From positions 1 to 41,967 of the forward strand of contig NZ_NHOA01000004.1 of NCBI RefSeq assembly GCF_002727125.1: 41,967 nt of DNA. Direction: 5' to 3'. This document shows positions 8,527-16,661 of the stretch, one piece after another. The notes under the pieces were generated by a model. That model ran no database searches. It was not told the origin of the DNA and saw only the letters and a program-made list of their open reading frames with translations. The stretch comes from Halorubrum persicum. Lineage in GTDB: Archaea; Halobacteriota; Halobacteria; Halobacteriales; Haloferacaceae. The position numbers and the translations under genes were made by a program. Every line of letters begins with the position of its first letter. Position 1 is the first letter of the stretch.

Positions 8527-8609
8527 CTGATCGAACCGTTGTTGGCCCGACCGTTCCGGACGCGGGCCGTCCCGGTTAGTTGTTGTTTTCGCCGTCCGTC
8601 TCCGTGGCC

Positions 8610-9290
8610 TCACCAGTACGCGGTTCGATCGACGCCCTCGGCGAGGAGCGCGGCGGCGGCGACGTGAGCGTAGGCGCACCACCCGAGCGCGAGGAGTGCC
8701 GCGACGCTGCGCGTGGCCGTCGCCGCGAGCGCGCTCCACGCGACGACGACGAGTACGGTCGCACCGACCCACGCGAGGAAGTACGTGCTCGACGCCGTGC
8801 CGCGGAGCGCGTCCCGCCGGAGCCCGGCCCGGAGCCCGTCTCGAACGCTCACGACGGCCGCCGCCGGAAAGAGGTAGCTGCAGGCGACCGTGACGAGCAG
8901 CGCGCCGGTCGCGAGGGTGGCGAGGGTCACGCCCCCTAACGCGTCCGGGACCGTCCCGCTCGCGACGACGTATCCCGCGGCGACGACGGTGACGGCCGCG
9001 GGGAGGAGGTAGACGGCGGCAACGCCGAACAGCCGACCGGCGAGCCGCGCCGTGGCGGCCGTCGCCAGTCGGGGAAACCCGTCGTCTGCGAGGACGCCGC
9101 CGAGCAGGCCGAGCCACGCGAGGAGCGGGGCGACGGCGAGGGCGAGCGGCGCCACCAGCGACCAGTCGGGCCAGAGGCGCGCCGCGACCCGGACCAGCGC
9201 CCCGCAGAGCAGGAGCGCCGCGAGGCACTTCGCGGTGCCGTCACGGCGCGTTCGGTCGGCGAACGGATACCGGAGCGCGTCGGTGAACAC
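8610..9290 (-). CDS. Multi-pass membrane protein, DUF4013-like
   Basis: 226 residues and strongly hydrophobic, with about six predicted membrane helices beginning at CLAALLLCGALVRV. The N-terminus (MFTDALRYPFADR) and the repeated GLR-R-DALRG style amphipathic segment near residue 155 resemble haloarchaeal DUF4013 proteins, a family without a known role. It lies last in a row of three minus-strand genes (DUF192 protein, SHOCT protein, this one) with gaps of 79 and 51 bp, which may be an operon. Function not known. Confidence 0.8.
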   Translation of the reverse strand: MFTDALRYPFADRTRRDGTAKCLAALLLCGALVRVAARLWPDWSLVAPLALAVAPLLAWLGLLGGVLADDGFPRLATAATARLAGRLFGVAAVYLLPAAVTVVAAGYVVASGTVPDALGGVTLATLATGALLVTVACSYLFPAAAVVSVRDGLRAGLRRDALRGTASSTYFLAWVGATVLVVVAWSALAATATRSVAALLALGWCAYAHVAAAALLAEGVDRTAYW

Positions 9291-9341
9291 GTCAGAATCT
9301 CTCGCCAGCGCCGCGCAAAACGGTGACGGTCGCGGGCGGGA

Positions 9342-9758
9342 TCACTCGCGGACCCGCTCGACCTCGCGCCGGAGCCCGTCGCGGACGCGGTTCGCGATCT
9401 CCTCGGCGTCGCCGCGGTCGACGGTTTCGGCGTCCTCCGTCTCCAGGAGCCGGTCGAGCTTGCGCTCGAACTCGCGCTCGTCGATCTCGCCGCGGGCGTA
9501 GCGCTCGCGGAGCGCGCGGAGGGCTGGGTCTTGGGGCGCGTCGGCGTCCTCGTCGTCGTCCGCGTCGGGCAGGGGCTTCGTCAGCGTGTGGAGGACGGGG
9601 AGCGCGACGAACAGGCCGAAGAACCAGACGAGCGGCAGCGACCACCAGAGCCCGGTGGCGAGCGGGGCGGCGACGCCGGCGCCGACGACGAGGACCGCGA
9701 ACAGCCGCCGCCAGCGATGGCGGAGGTTCCACGCGATCCGGCGGGGGAGACCGGTCAT
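9342..9758 (-). CDS. Membrane protein with C-terminal SHOCT domain
   Basis: 138 residues from MTGLPRRIAW. A basic N-terminus is followed by two adjoining hydrophobic segments (about 22-58), an acidic linker, and a short amphipathic SHOCT motif (DPALRALRERYARGEIDERE onward, about 80-112). SHOCT domains are short C-terminal oligomerisation elements on many small membrane proteins. A Glu/Arg-rich tail follows. An in-frame ATG nine codons upstream is possible but less natural. Role unknown; neighbours are equally uncharacterised. Confidence 0.8.
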   Translation of the reverse strand: MTGLPRRIAWNLRHRWRRLFAVLVVGAGVAAPLATGLWWSLPLVWFFGLFVALPVLHTLTKPLPDADDDEDADAPQDPALRALRERYARGEIDEREFERKLDRLLETEDAETVDRGDAEEIANRVRDGLRREVERVRE

Positions 9759-9837
9759 ACGTCGGTCGACGCCCGCGAGGGGCAAATCGGTTTCGTCGCC
9801 GGGCGTCGGTTCGTCACGGACGGGAGATCGCCGCGGG

Positions 9838-10317
9838 TCAGTCCAGATCGAAGACGAGCCGGTCGCCGGGGTCGACCCCGTTGCGCTCGCTCCACCCCTG
9901 AGGCACCTCGAGGACGTATCTCCCCGTACCGCGGTACCGGGTGTACGGGCGCGATTCGGGCGCCGCCTCGTGGACCTCGGTGACGGTGCCGTCGGGGGCG
10001 ACGAAGACGATGTCGAGCCCGAACGCCATCCCCCGCATCACGTAGGCGTGCTCGCCCGTCTCGTCGTGGACGAACAGCATCCCCTCGTCGGCGGCGAGCG
10101 CGTCGGTCTCGGAGAGTCCGACGTACTGCTTCGCGAGGCCGTCGGCGACGCGGGCTTCGACGGTCGCGAGCGAGTCGCTCGTCTCGCCGTCGACCGCCTC
10201 GACGGTCGTCGTCTCGTAGCCCGCGATCAGGAGGGTCGGGTTCGCCGCGACCGCGGCGGCGAACAGGAGGGCGACGGCGACGAGGGCCCCGGCGACCGCG
10301 AGGAGGCGGCGGTTCAC
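9838..10317 (-). CDS. DUF192 family exported protein
   Basis: 159 residues. The N-terminal hydrophobic segment (about 5-26) is a signal anchor. The rest is a DUF192 domain, recognised by GLAKQYVGLSETDALAADEG-like and GMLFVHDE motifs, then MRGMAFGLDIVFVAPDG and the C-terminal YVLEVPQGW..NGVDPGDRL. DUF192 proteins are small beta-rich extracytoplasmic proteins of unknown function that are common in haloarchaea. It heads the three-gene minus-strand row ending in the DUF4013-like gene. Confidence 0.88.
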   Translation of the reverse strand: MNRRLLAVAGALVAVALLFAAAVAANPTLLIAGYETTTVEAVDGETSDSLATVEARVADGLAKQYVGLSETDALAADEGMLFVHDETGEHAYVMRGMAFGLDIVFVAPDGTVTEVHEAAPESRPYTRYRGTGRYVLEVPQGWSERNGVDPGDRLVFDLD

Positions 10318-10378
10318 GGCCGATCCTCGCGCCGGAGAAAGAAACCGTTTTCCGCTCCCGGCGGGTTTGAAACCCTGA

Positions 10379-10452
10379 GGGCTCGTGGTCTAGCTGGTCA
10401 TGACGCGGCCTTTACAAGGCTGAGGTCGGCGGTTCGAACCCGCCCGAGCCCA
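10379..10452 (+). tRNA. tRNA-Val, anticodon TAC
   Basis: A cloverleaf is readable by eye. The acceptor stem GGGCTCG/CGAGCCC is perfect over 7 bp (10379-10385 with 10445-10451), with A10452 as discriminator. The D arm contains CTAGCTGGTCATG. The anticodon stem CGGCC/GGCTG encloses loop TTTACAA, giving anticodon TAC, which reads GTA and related valine codons. The T arm is GGCGG TTCGAAC CCGCC. No intron and no encoded CCA. A TATA-like TTTATAAC just downstream (about 10463-10470) belongs to the next gene's region. Confidence 0.96.
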
Positions 10453-10531
10453 CTTCGCGCGTTTATAACTGGCTACCGGCTAACCGGAGTCGGCCATAGC
10501 GTTTTGTGCGCTCGCCGTAACGTGTTCCTGT

Positions 10532-11206
10532 ATGCCCGAAGAAACCGTTCACGAGTCGCGGAAGCCGCGAAGTCGACAGGCGCTCGCAACCTACTTCCGA
10601 CGCATCGCGAGGGCGCTCGGTCGCGGAGAGCCGGTGCCCGTCGACGACGCCGGCACGGTGACGGTCGATCCGGCGGCGGAGCAGGAGGTCGAAGTCGAAC
10701 TCGAACGCGAGGATGGGACGGTCCACTTCGAGGTCGAGATGGAGTGGCCGGAGGCGGAGGGCGAGATCGACGACGACGCCGCGGCGAGCAAGGCGACCTT
10801 CGAGCTGTACGCGGACAACGCCGGCGACTGGCGCTGGCGGCTCGTCCACGACAACGGCAACATCATCGCCGACGGCGGCGGCGGCTACTCGGACAAGCGC
10901 GACGCCACGTCCGGCATCGAGAGCGTGCAGCGGAACGCGCCGGGCGCCCACGTGATCGACGCCGCCCGCGACGAGGAGGCGCCCGACGACGGCGGCAGCA
11001 ACGCGACCTTCGAGCTGTTCCGCGACAAGGCGGACGACCACCGCTGGCGGCTCGTCCACGACAACGGGAACATCATCGCCGACGGCGGGCAGGGGTACGC
11101 CTCCAAACAGAAGGCGAAGCAGGGGCTCAACAGCGTGAAGTCGAACGCGCCCGGCGCCGCCGTCGAGGAGCCGGGCGACGACGATGAAGCAACCGAGGAA
11201 GAGTAG
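10532..11206 (+). CDS. amphi-Trp domain plus two DUF1508 (YegP-like) repeats
   Basis: 224 residues in three parts. Residues 1-75 form an amphi-Trp domain (MPEETVHESR start, alternating acidic beta strands ending in EMEWPE). Two DUF1508 repeats follow at about 88-143 and 152-208, each with the hallmark WRLVHDNGNIIADGG and a conserved NAPGA end. DUF1508/YegP modules form a symmetrical dimer-like fold; two in one chain is the usual state. Function is unknown, though the family is widespread in haloarchaea. It sits between a tRNA gene and a small membrane-protein gene. Confidence 0.88.
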   Translation: MPEETVHESRKPRSRQALATYFRRIARALGRGEPVPVDDAGTVTVDPAAEQEVEVELEREDGTVHFEVEMEWPEAEGEIDDDAAASKATFELYADNAGDWRWRLVHDNGNIIADGGGGYSDKRDATSGIESVQRNAPGAHVIDAARDEEAPDDGGSNATFELFRDKADDHRWRLVHDNGNIIADGGQGYASKQKAKQGLNSVKSNAPGAAVEEPGDDDEATEEE

Positions 11207-11213
11207 TCAGACC

Positions 11214-11666
11214 ATGGTCCCCGACAAGAGACCCTCCACTGACGATCGCAGTGCGACCGACACCGCCACCACCGAAGTGGGCAGCACCTCGGCCGACTTC
11301 CTCGCACCCGGAGACGACGCGCCCGCAGAGCTGGTCGACGTGCTCGTGTACGGGCTCGTCGGCGGGATCGCCGGCTCGGTGCTGTCGTTCGTCCCCTTCG
11401 CCACCGTGCTCGGCGGCGCGGTCGCCGGCTACCTCTGCGGTGGCCGATCGGCGGACGCGCTCAAGACGGGGACGGTCGCCGGCGTCGTGATGACGCTACC
11501 GTTCGCGGTGATCGTGTTCGCCCTGCTGTTCTTCCTCGGCTTCGCCGGAGCGCCGGCGGAGTTCGGGCTCATCGCGCTGGCCGTGGTCGGATTGGCCGCC
11601 GTCTACACCCTCGGATCCGGGATCGTCGGCGGCTACCTCGGGCATTATCTCCGAGGGCAGCTCTGA
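11214..11666 (+). CDS. Small membrane protein, DUF5518-like
   Basis: 150 residues from the ATG of MVPDKRPSTD, 7 bp after the previous stop. An in-frame ATG at 11184 inside the upstream gene is possible but unlikely. A polar N-terminus of about 45 residues leads into Gly/Ala-rich helices with a GxxxG pattern (VYGLVGGIAGSVLSFVPFAT; GGAVAGYLCGG; IVGGYLGHYLRGQL). This resembles haloarchaeal DUF5518 proteins, for which no function is known. The short spacing suggests co-transcription with the DUF1508 gene. Confidence 0.78.
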   Translation: MVPDKRPSTDDRSATDTATTEVGSTSADFLAPGDDAPAELVDVLVYGLVGGIAGSVLSFVPFATVLGGAVAGYLCGGRSADALKTGTVAGVVMTLPFAVIVFALLFFLGFAGAPAEFGLIALAVVGLAAVYTLGSGIVGGYLGHYLRGQL

Positions 11667-11774
11667 GGCCGTCTCTGAGCCAGCCCCGCGGGCTGCCCGC
11701 CGGCTCCGGAGGGTCGCCCGCGCCGACGCGGACCGCACCGCTTATTCGCCGCCCGTTGCTACCTCGGCCCGGAC

Positions 11775-12938
11775 ATGGACGCGCTCGACGCCAAGTACCC
11801 GTTCTTCGCGACCGCCCGCGAGGCGGTCGCCGACGCCGCGGTGTCGCTGCCGGAGCTCGTCGCGGCCGACGCGCCGGCCGTCGAGCGCGCCCGCGAGCGC
11901 GTCGAGCGCGCACTGATGGACGGAACCGTCGCCTCCGAGAGCGGCGCCTTCCCCGCGGAGTCCGAGTACGACGCGCAGGCCGAGCTGCTCTCGTACCCGA
12001 TCGCCCGGATCCTCGTCTCCCTGCTCGACTCCGACCCCGCCATCGAGAAGTACGCCGCCGCCGAGGCCGCGACCGCGATTTCCCGGATCCGCGAGGACCT
12101 CGCGACCGACGACGAGCTGCGGTCGATGTCGACCCCGACAATCGGGCTGGACGACGTGCTCGCCGAGTTCGACCTCGCGGACGCGGTGCAACCGGAGTCA
12201 CCCAAACTGGACGCCGGAGGCGGCGGCGCGACCGCGACGGGTGGCGGTTCCGGCCGCGACCCGGAGCACTACTGGATCGCCGTGGGGCCGTACCTCCGGC
12301 TCACGTCGCCGTCGTGGGGCACGTCGTGGCGGCTCGTCAACCGCGCGCTCGCCGGCGGCGAGGTGCGCGTCGCTCGCGAGGAGCTGCTGGACGCGCTCGA
12401 AGCCGCGGTCGAAGACCGAGTCCGAGAGGGGCTCCCGTTCGAACTCGCCGCCGGCGAGGGGATCGCCGCCGAGCTCGAATCCGGCGTCGCGGACCTCAAA
12501 CGGCTGCTCTCGGAGCGCACCTACGCCGGTCCGGTGGACGTGGTCGCGCCCGACCTGTTCCCTCCGTGCATGCGGAACCTGATCGAGAAGGCCGAGCGGG
12601 GCACGGCGCTGTCTCCGCCGGAGTCGTTCGCACTGATGGCGTTCCTCGTCGGAATCGGGATGACGCCGGACGAAGTGGTCGCGTTCTGCGGCGACACGAG
12701 CCTCGACGCGGAGGGGATCCGGTATCAGACCGAGTACCTGAGCGACGATCGGGGGACCCAGTACCCGCCGCCGACCTGCGAGACGCTGGCGAACTACGGG
12801 ATCTGCCACAACGAGGCGGATCATATGCAGGTCGCCGCCGACCCGCTCGCGTACTACGAGCAGCGCGTGGCCGAGGCGGACGACATCACCGACTGGAGAG
12901 AGGAGAACGCGAACGCAGCAGAAGCCGAGAGCGAGTAG
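11775..12938 (+). CDS. priL: DNA primase large subunit PriL
   Basis: 387 residues, the usual haloarchaeal length. Four conserved cysteines (C265 in FPPCM, C305 in AFCGD, C335 in PPTCET, C344 in GICHN) are the 4Fe-4S ligands of PriL/PriB, the non-catalytic subunit that helps the small subunit PriS make RNA primers. The helical N-terminal domain is followed by a Gly-rich linker (about 148-160) and the Fe-S domain. PriS is not in the window. A TATA-like CTTATTCGCC at about 11741-11750 lies some 30 bp upstream of the ATG, so it is probably transcribed alone and leaderless. Confidence 0.95.
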   Translation: MDALDAKYPFFATAREAVADAAVSLPELVAADAPAVERARERVERALMDGTVASESGAFPAESEYDAQAELLSYPIARILVSLLDSDPAIEKYAAAEAATAISRIREDLATDDELRSMSTPTIGLDDVLAEFDLADAVQPESPKLDAGGGGATATGGGSGRDPEHYWIAVGPYLRLTSPSWGTSWRLVNRALAGGEVRVAREELLDALEAAVEDRVREGLPFELAAGEGIAAELESGVADLKRLLSERTYAGPVDVVAPDLFPPCMRNLIEKAERGTALSPPESFALMAFLVGIGMTPDEVVAFCGDTSLDAEGIRYQTEYLSDDRGTQYPPPTCETLANYGICHNEADHMQVAADPLAYYEQRVAEADDITDWREENANAAEAESE

Positions 12939-12943
12939 CCGGT

Positions 12944-13159
12944 CTACGCGTCGTCGCCCGCGCGGATGAGGTACGCGCCGACGAGCGCCATTAGCAGTAC
13001 GAACGCGGCGAGCAGCGCGACGAGGGCGATCGCACCGGTCTCCGGCAACCCCTCGGGACCACCGAACGTGAACCCGATCCCCACCAGTCCGGCGACGAAG
13101 ACCGCGGCCGCCGACAGCGAGACCGCGATCTGCCGACGAAGCTCCGCGTCGATTTCCAT
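12944..13159 (-). CDS. Small two-helix membrane protein, unknown
   Basis: 71 residues. A charged N-terminus (MEIDAELRRQ) is followed by two hydrophobic helices (about 11-31 and 41-64) separated by a GGPEGLPETG loop, ending in RAGDDA. It converges on priL, whose stop lies 5 bp away. The codon pattern and clean two-helix layout support a real gene. I do not recognise a named family. Confidence 0.72.
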   Translation of the reverse strand: MEIDAELRRQIAVSLSAAAVFVAGLVGIGFTFGGPEGLPETGAIALVALLAAFVLLMALVGAYLIRAGDDA

Positions 13160-13346
13160 GCCTGCGAGTTTCCGTCGCCGCTAAAAAAGGACTTCGATGA
13201 GGGCGTCGACCCGTCGACTCGATCGGGTCGAGCGAGAACGCCCCCGAAACGGAGAATATCGGCTGTTCGACCCGCATCGGCGGCGATCTTATCCGTTTCC
13301 GCCTCCTATCTCGACAGGAAGCGAGGGACCACCCTCGCAGTCACCC

Positions 13347-14000
13347 ATGACGCACATCCGAAACACATCCGCGTCAGCAGCCTCCGACCCGACCCCGTCG
13401 CGAGAGCCGTCCGCGGTGCCGTCAACGGCCGCCGGCGAGAGCGACGACCGATCCTCCCGGGCCGCCGCCGAGGAGATGACGGTCCGCCCGCTCCGCGACC
13501 GGCGCTACGTCGTCGAGACCGACGGCGGCACCTACGTGGTCGCGCTCGACGCGGGCACCTGTACCTGCCCTGACCACGCGATCCGCGGCTCGCGCTGTAA
13601 ACACCTCCGCCGCGTCGCGATGGAAGTGACTGCGGGGACGGTCCCCGCGCCGGACGAGCGGGTCGGCGCCTGCGCGGTCTGTGGCGCGGAGACGGTCGTC
13701 CCCTTCGACGCCGTCGGCGCACGGCTCTGTGACCGACACGCGTTCGATCCGGGCACGGTCGTCCGCGACCGCGAGACGGGGAAGCGGCTCGTCGTCGCCG
13801 CGGTCACGACCGAACGGGCCGACGCCTACCGGACCGACGAGGGGCGGACGGTCGCCGAGTACCCCACGAACGCCGACTACGGCGCCCACGAACCCGTCGT
13901 CGAGGCGGTGTACGTGGAGGCGATCCGCTCCGATCAGAGCGTCGGAGACGGGGACCGGTACGGGTTCCCCGCCTCGCGGCTCACCGGGCGAGGTGACTGA
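13347..14000 (+). CDS. SWIM zinc-finger protein with second CxxC-type zinc site
   Basis: 217 residues from ATG 13347; the first 43 residues are low-complexity Ser/Ala-rich, so translation from M44 (MTVRPLRDRRYVVET) is possible. The SWIM motif CxCx(n)CxH is C72, C74, C84, H86 (CTCPDHAIRGSRCKH). A second metal site follows: C109-x2-C112, then C128 and H131 (LCDRH). SWIM domains bind nucleic acid or protein partners and occur with repair and regulatory factors; the exact role here is unknown. A second SWIM gene lies at 21998. The 3' end overlaps the opposing small gene by 20 bp. Confidence 0.82.
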   Translation: MTHIRNTSASAASDPTPSREPSAVPSTAAGESDDRSSRAAAEEMTVRPLRDRRYVVETDGGTYVVALDAGTCTCPDHAIRGSRCKHLRRVAMEVTAGTVPAPDERVGACAVCGAETVVPFDAVGARLCDRHAFDPGTVVRDRETGKRLVVAAVTTERADAYRTDEGRTVAEYPTNADYGAHEPVVEAVYVEAIRSDQSVGDGDRYGFPASRLTGRGD

Positions 14001-14172
14001 TGTCCCGGCGGAGCGTGTACCCCTTCGGGACGCCGACGACGCCCACGCACTCATCGCACAGCACCCGCTCGTAGTCGCGGTTCGTCTCCTTCTCGAGCAG
14101 CGAGACGTCTCCGATCGGGAACACCGACTCGCACCGATCGCACTCTGCCTTGTCGCCGTCGACGATCTTCAT
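13981..14172 (-). CDS. Small zinc-ribbon-like protein (two CxxC pairs)
   Basis: 63 residues from MKIVDGDKAE. Cysteines C11-x2-C14 and C39-x2-C42 (CDRC, CDEC) form a typical four-Cys zinc site. The acidic middle and basic tail (GYTLRRDISHLAR) suggest a small regulatory or adaptor zinc ribbon. Its last 20 bp overlap the end of the convergent SWIM gene. An in-frame start 17 codons upstream (MITPSASLYT) is less likely. Upstream of the ATG is an AT-rich patch (about 14190-14212, ATCAGTATATAAAC) that can serve as the promoter. Function unknown. Confidence 0.75.
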   Translation of the reverse strand: MKIVDGDKAECDRCESVFPIGDVSLLEKETNRDYERVLCDECVGVVGVPKGYTLRRDISHLAR

Positions 14173-14298
14173 TACCTCCCCGTTTCCGAGATCAGTATAT
14201 AAACTCGCGGACGGCGTTATCACTCCGGATAGCGGGTCGATAAAATCGGATAGTTGAGAGTCGGTCGACGCGGCCGTGGTCTCGGTGGTCGTCCGGCG

Positions 14299-14643
14299 TT
14301 AGCCGAAGAGCTCGCCGAGGCCCTCGCCGCCGTCGTCCTCGTCCTCGTCCTCGTCGTCGGCCGCTTCCTCAGCGGCGTCGGCCTCGTCCTCCTCGGCCTC
14401 GTCGTCGGCCTCGTCGGCCTCAGCGGCGTCCGCGGAGCCGCCCGCGGCGGCGCCGGCGGCGGGGGCCGCGGCGGCCGTCTCGATGGCCTCCTCGATGTCG
14501 ACGTCCTCCAGCGCGGCGACGAGCGCCTTGACGCGGGATTCCTCGACGTCGACGCCGGCGGCTTCCAGCACGCCGGTGATGTTGTCCTCGTTGATCTCTT
14601 CGCCAGTCTCGTTCAGGATGAGCGCAGCGTAAACGTATTCCAT
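14299..14643 (-). CDS. rpl12: 50S ribosomal stalk protein P1/L12 (archaeal L12)
   Basis: 114 residues. [20 protein letters not shown] is the archaeal P1 dimerisation domain; an Ala/Gly hinge and a long Asp/Glu-rich stretch follow, and the C-terminal [10 protein letters not shown] binds translation factors. It forms dimers on P0 to build the ribosomal stalk. It is the last gene of the L1-P0-L12 operon, 18 bp after P0. P0 ends in the nearly identical [10 protein letters not shown], as known for the shared P-protein tail. Confidence 0.97.
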   Translation of the reverse strand: MEYVYAALILNETGEEINEDNITGVLEAAGVDVEESRVKALVAALEDVDIEEAIETAAAAPAAGAAAGGSADAAEADEADDEAEEDEADAAEEAADDEDEDEDDGGEGLGELFG

Positions 14644-14661
14644 TGGTGTGTCCTCGTAGTG

Positions 14662-15708
14662 TTATCCGAACATTGCGCCGAGACCCTCGCCGCCGTCGTC
14701 GCCGTCGTCGTCGTCGGCATCGTCGGCGGCCTCGTCGGCCTCAGCGTCGTCCGTGTCGTCTTCTTCCTCCGCCTGTTCCTCCTCGTCGGCGTCGTCCGTC
14801 TCGGGAGCCGGGGCGGCTTCGACGCCCTGCAGCTCCTCGGGGAGCGCCTCCTCGTCGTCGATCTGGGCCGCGAGCGAGCGGAGCTGGGCGTCGGCCTTCC
14901 CGATGAGGTCGGGCACGACGTCCGGGCTCTCGATCTCCGCGAACAGCCCGACGGACTTCGCCTCGCCGGACGCCTTCGCGAGAAGGCTGCCGGCCGTGGC
15001 GGCCGTCGGGTACGCGGCGTTGATCGAGAGGTTCCGCGCGGCGGCGGCCGCCGAGCGGATGTCCGCTTCGTACTCGTCGACGTCGATTTCGAGCTCGTCC
15101 GGCTCGAACAGGACGCCGTCGGAGTAGACGCCCTTGAGGTCGAGCCCGACTTCCTTCGGCTCGATGCCGAGCTCGGTCAGGACGTTCGCGAGGTCGTCGT
15201 CGACGACCTCGCCCTCCTCGAGGACCTTCGAGTCCTCGGTGACCATGATCGAGCCGTCCTGGATACGCGCAGCGGCGCCGATCGTCTGCAGTTCGCCGAC
15301 GAACGGCCCCGGGTCGACGCCCGTGTCACCCTCGGGGATGACGACGTCGTTGGGGGCGACCTCGCCCGCGTTGATCGGGGCGGGGGTCTTCGAGGCTTCC
15401 AGCTGCTTGAAGAGGCCGAACGGGTTGTCGTTCGTACCGATGAGCGCGACCTGACCCGAGACGTACTGGGTCAGCTCTTCGACGCCGTCGTTCACCTCTT
15501 CGAGGGCGCGGACGGTGAGCGTGTTGCGGCTCATCCGGACGTCCGCGGAGCCGTGCAGTTCGCGGCGCATGGCCTGGAGCTGTCGGCTCGGGATGCCGGC
15601 GACGCCGACGATCCCGACGGAGTTGAACGAGTCGATGAACTCGACGAGCTCGTCGACCTCCTCCTGTTTCCACTGCGGGATCGTCTCGGTCTTGCGGACC
15701 GAGCTCAT
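14662..15708 (-). CDS. rplP0: 50S ribosomal protein P0 (L10)
   Basis: 348 residues. The N-terminal rRNA-binding L10 domain begins [20 protein letters not shown] and contains the RMSRNTL motif. A middle insertion domain (about 110-185) and an acidic hinge follow, with the conserved tail [10 protein letters not shown]. It is the base of the stalk and carries L12 dimers. Its ATG overlaps the rpl1 stop by 4 bp, and rpl12 follows 18 bp later, so the three genes are one transcription unit. Confidence 0.97.
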   Translation of the reverse strand: MSSVRKTETIPQWKQEEVDELVEFIDSFNSVGIVGVAGIPSRQLQAMRRELHGSADVRMSRNTLTVRALEEVNDGVEELTQYVSGQVALIGTNDNPFGLFKQLEASKTPAPINAGEVAPNDVVIPEGDTGVDPGPFVGELQTIGAAARIQDGSIMVTEDSKVLEEGEVVDDDLANVLTELGIEPKEVGLDLKGVYSDGVLFEPDELEIDVDEYEADIRSAAAAARNLSINAAYPTAATAGSLLAKASGEAKSVGLFAEIESPDVVPDLIGKADAQLRSLAAQIDDEEALPEELQGVEAAPAPETDDADEEEQAEEEDDTDDAEADEAADDADDDDGDDGGEGLGAMFG

Positions 15709-16343
15709 ACGGGCACCTCCTTCGCGGGACCCATCGTGGTCTTCACGTAGATCCCGTCGATGTTGAGCGGGCCCTTCTCGAGGCTCGCTTCGAGCCGCCG
15801 GATGATGACGTCGATGTTGTCCGAAATCGCGTCGGGGCCCATATCTTCGGCACCGACACGGGTGTGGAACGTGCGCCGGTCACGCGACCGGAGCTGCACG
15901 GTGTTTTTCATCCGGTTGACTGTGTCGACGATGTCGTCGTCCGGCTGCAGTGGGGTAGGCATCTTCCCGCGCGGACCGAGGACGGTACCGAGGTACCGAC
16001 CGATGTCCTGCATCAGGTTGGCCTCTGCGACGAAGAAGTCGGTCTCGCCGGCCAGATCCTTTGCGCGGTCGTCGTCGTCTCCGAGGTCCTCAAGGTCGTC
16101 GCTGTCAAGCACTTGATCAGCAACTTCCTGAGCGCGGACGGCGGTTTCGCCCTCCGCGAAGACGACGATCTGTGTCTCCTGCCCCGTTCCAGCCGGCAGC
16201 ACGACGGACTCGTCGATGCGGTTCGACGGATCGTTGAGGTCGAGATCTCGCAGGTTGATCGCGATGTCCACGGTCTCGCGGAAGTTCCGCTCGGGCGCAT
16301 CGTCGAGTGCGAGGGTTACGGCCTCTTGTATTGTGTCTGCCAT
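15705..16343 (-). CDS. rpl1: 50S ribosomal protein L1
   Basis: 212 residues from [13 protein letters not shown]; a strong Shine-Dalgarno GGAGGTG lies just before this ATG, excluding the longer frame start at 16421. The central [11 protein letters not shown] motif and the C-terminal [15 protein letters not shown] are L1 hallmarks. L1 binds the mobile L1 stalk of 23S rRNA and, in archaea, represses its own operon by binding the mRNA. The leader hairpin upstream is the candidate site. rpl11, often a neighbour in haloarchaea, is not present here. Confidence 0.97.
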   Translation of the reverse strand: MADTIQEAVTLALDDAPERNFRETVDIAINLRDLDLNDPSNRIDESVVLPAGTGQETQIVVFAEGETAVRAQEVADQVLDSDDLEDLGDDDDRAKDLAGETDFFVAEANLMQDIGRYLGTVLGPRGKMPTPLQPDDDIVDTVNRMKNTVQLRSRDRRTFHTRVGAEDMGPDAISDNIDVIIRRLEASLEKGPLNIDGIYVKTTMGPAKEVPV

Positions 16344-16434
16344 TTTCACCTCCGTAGTACGCAGGTCGCTCCTACGGGTCAGTGAAACAGGCGAAGCCTG
16401 TCTCACCGGAAAGTGGTTCATCGGAGGTTTAAAA
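16344..16434 (-). promoter_or_regulatory. rpl1 operon promoter and hairpin leader
   Basis: On the minus strand a clear TATA box TTTTAAA (16428-16434) places transcription start near 16404, giving a leader of about 60 nt. The leader opens with an almost perfect 11-bp hairpin: GTGAGACAGGC (16406-16396), loop TTC, GCCTGTTTCAC (16392-16382), with one G-U pair. A strong Shine-Dalgarno sequence lies at 16348-16354. Haloarchaeal L1 leaders are known to carry an L1-binding site mimicking 23S rRNA, and this hairpin is the natural candidate. The pairing is seen; L1 binding is inferred. Confidence 0.6.
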
Positions 16435-16661
16435 GCGTCGAACCGCCCCTCCGGGTGTGAACCGGAGACAGGGGTCGTGCGGGCCGTTCTCGCGGCTGGC
16501 GTCGTCGAGCGCCCGCGACGTCGATCGCCTTCGACGCCGAACGCTTTGGAAGTCGAGCACCGCTTCGACGCCCGTCGAAGGCGAAAACGTCGTATAGGGG
16601 AACCCTTTTGATGCCGCTCGTCGACCCACGAGGTAATGACTCAGGGTGGTCCGGCGTGACG
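16435..16661. promoter_or_regulatory. Gene-free spacer upstream of pccB with nested inverted repeats
   Basis: Together with the rpl1 leader this is a gap of 318 bp without a gene. It holds a perfect 11-bp inverted repeat, CGCCTTCGACG (16526-16536) and CGTCGAAGGCG (16573-16583), with a shorter competing pair, CTTCGAC (16563-16569) and GTCGAAG (16574-16580), that uses the same right arm. TATA-like GTATAGG (about 16591-16597) and GGTAATGAC (about 16633-16641, 26 bp before the ATG) lie downstream of the repeats. No protein-coding signal was seen. Confidence 0.45.

Noticed and set aside
10453..10531. TTTATAAC after the tRNA as a second RNA gene promoter
   Set aside because: No structured RNA follows; it is more likely part of the promoter region of the amphi-Trp/DUF1508 gene, although 60 bp from its ATG.
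14254..15750. 498-codon plus-strand open frame opposite the ribosomal stalk genes
   Set aside because: Leu/Val-rich artefact of the acidic repeats of L12 and P0 read backwards.
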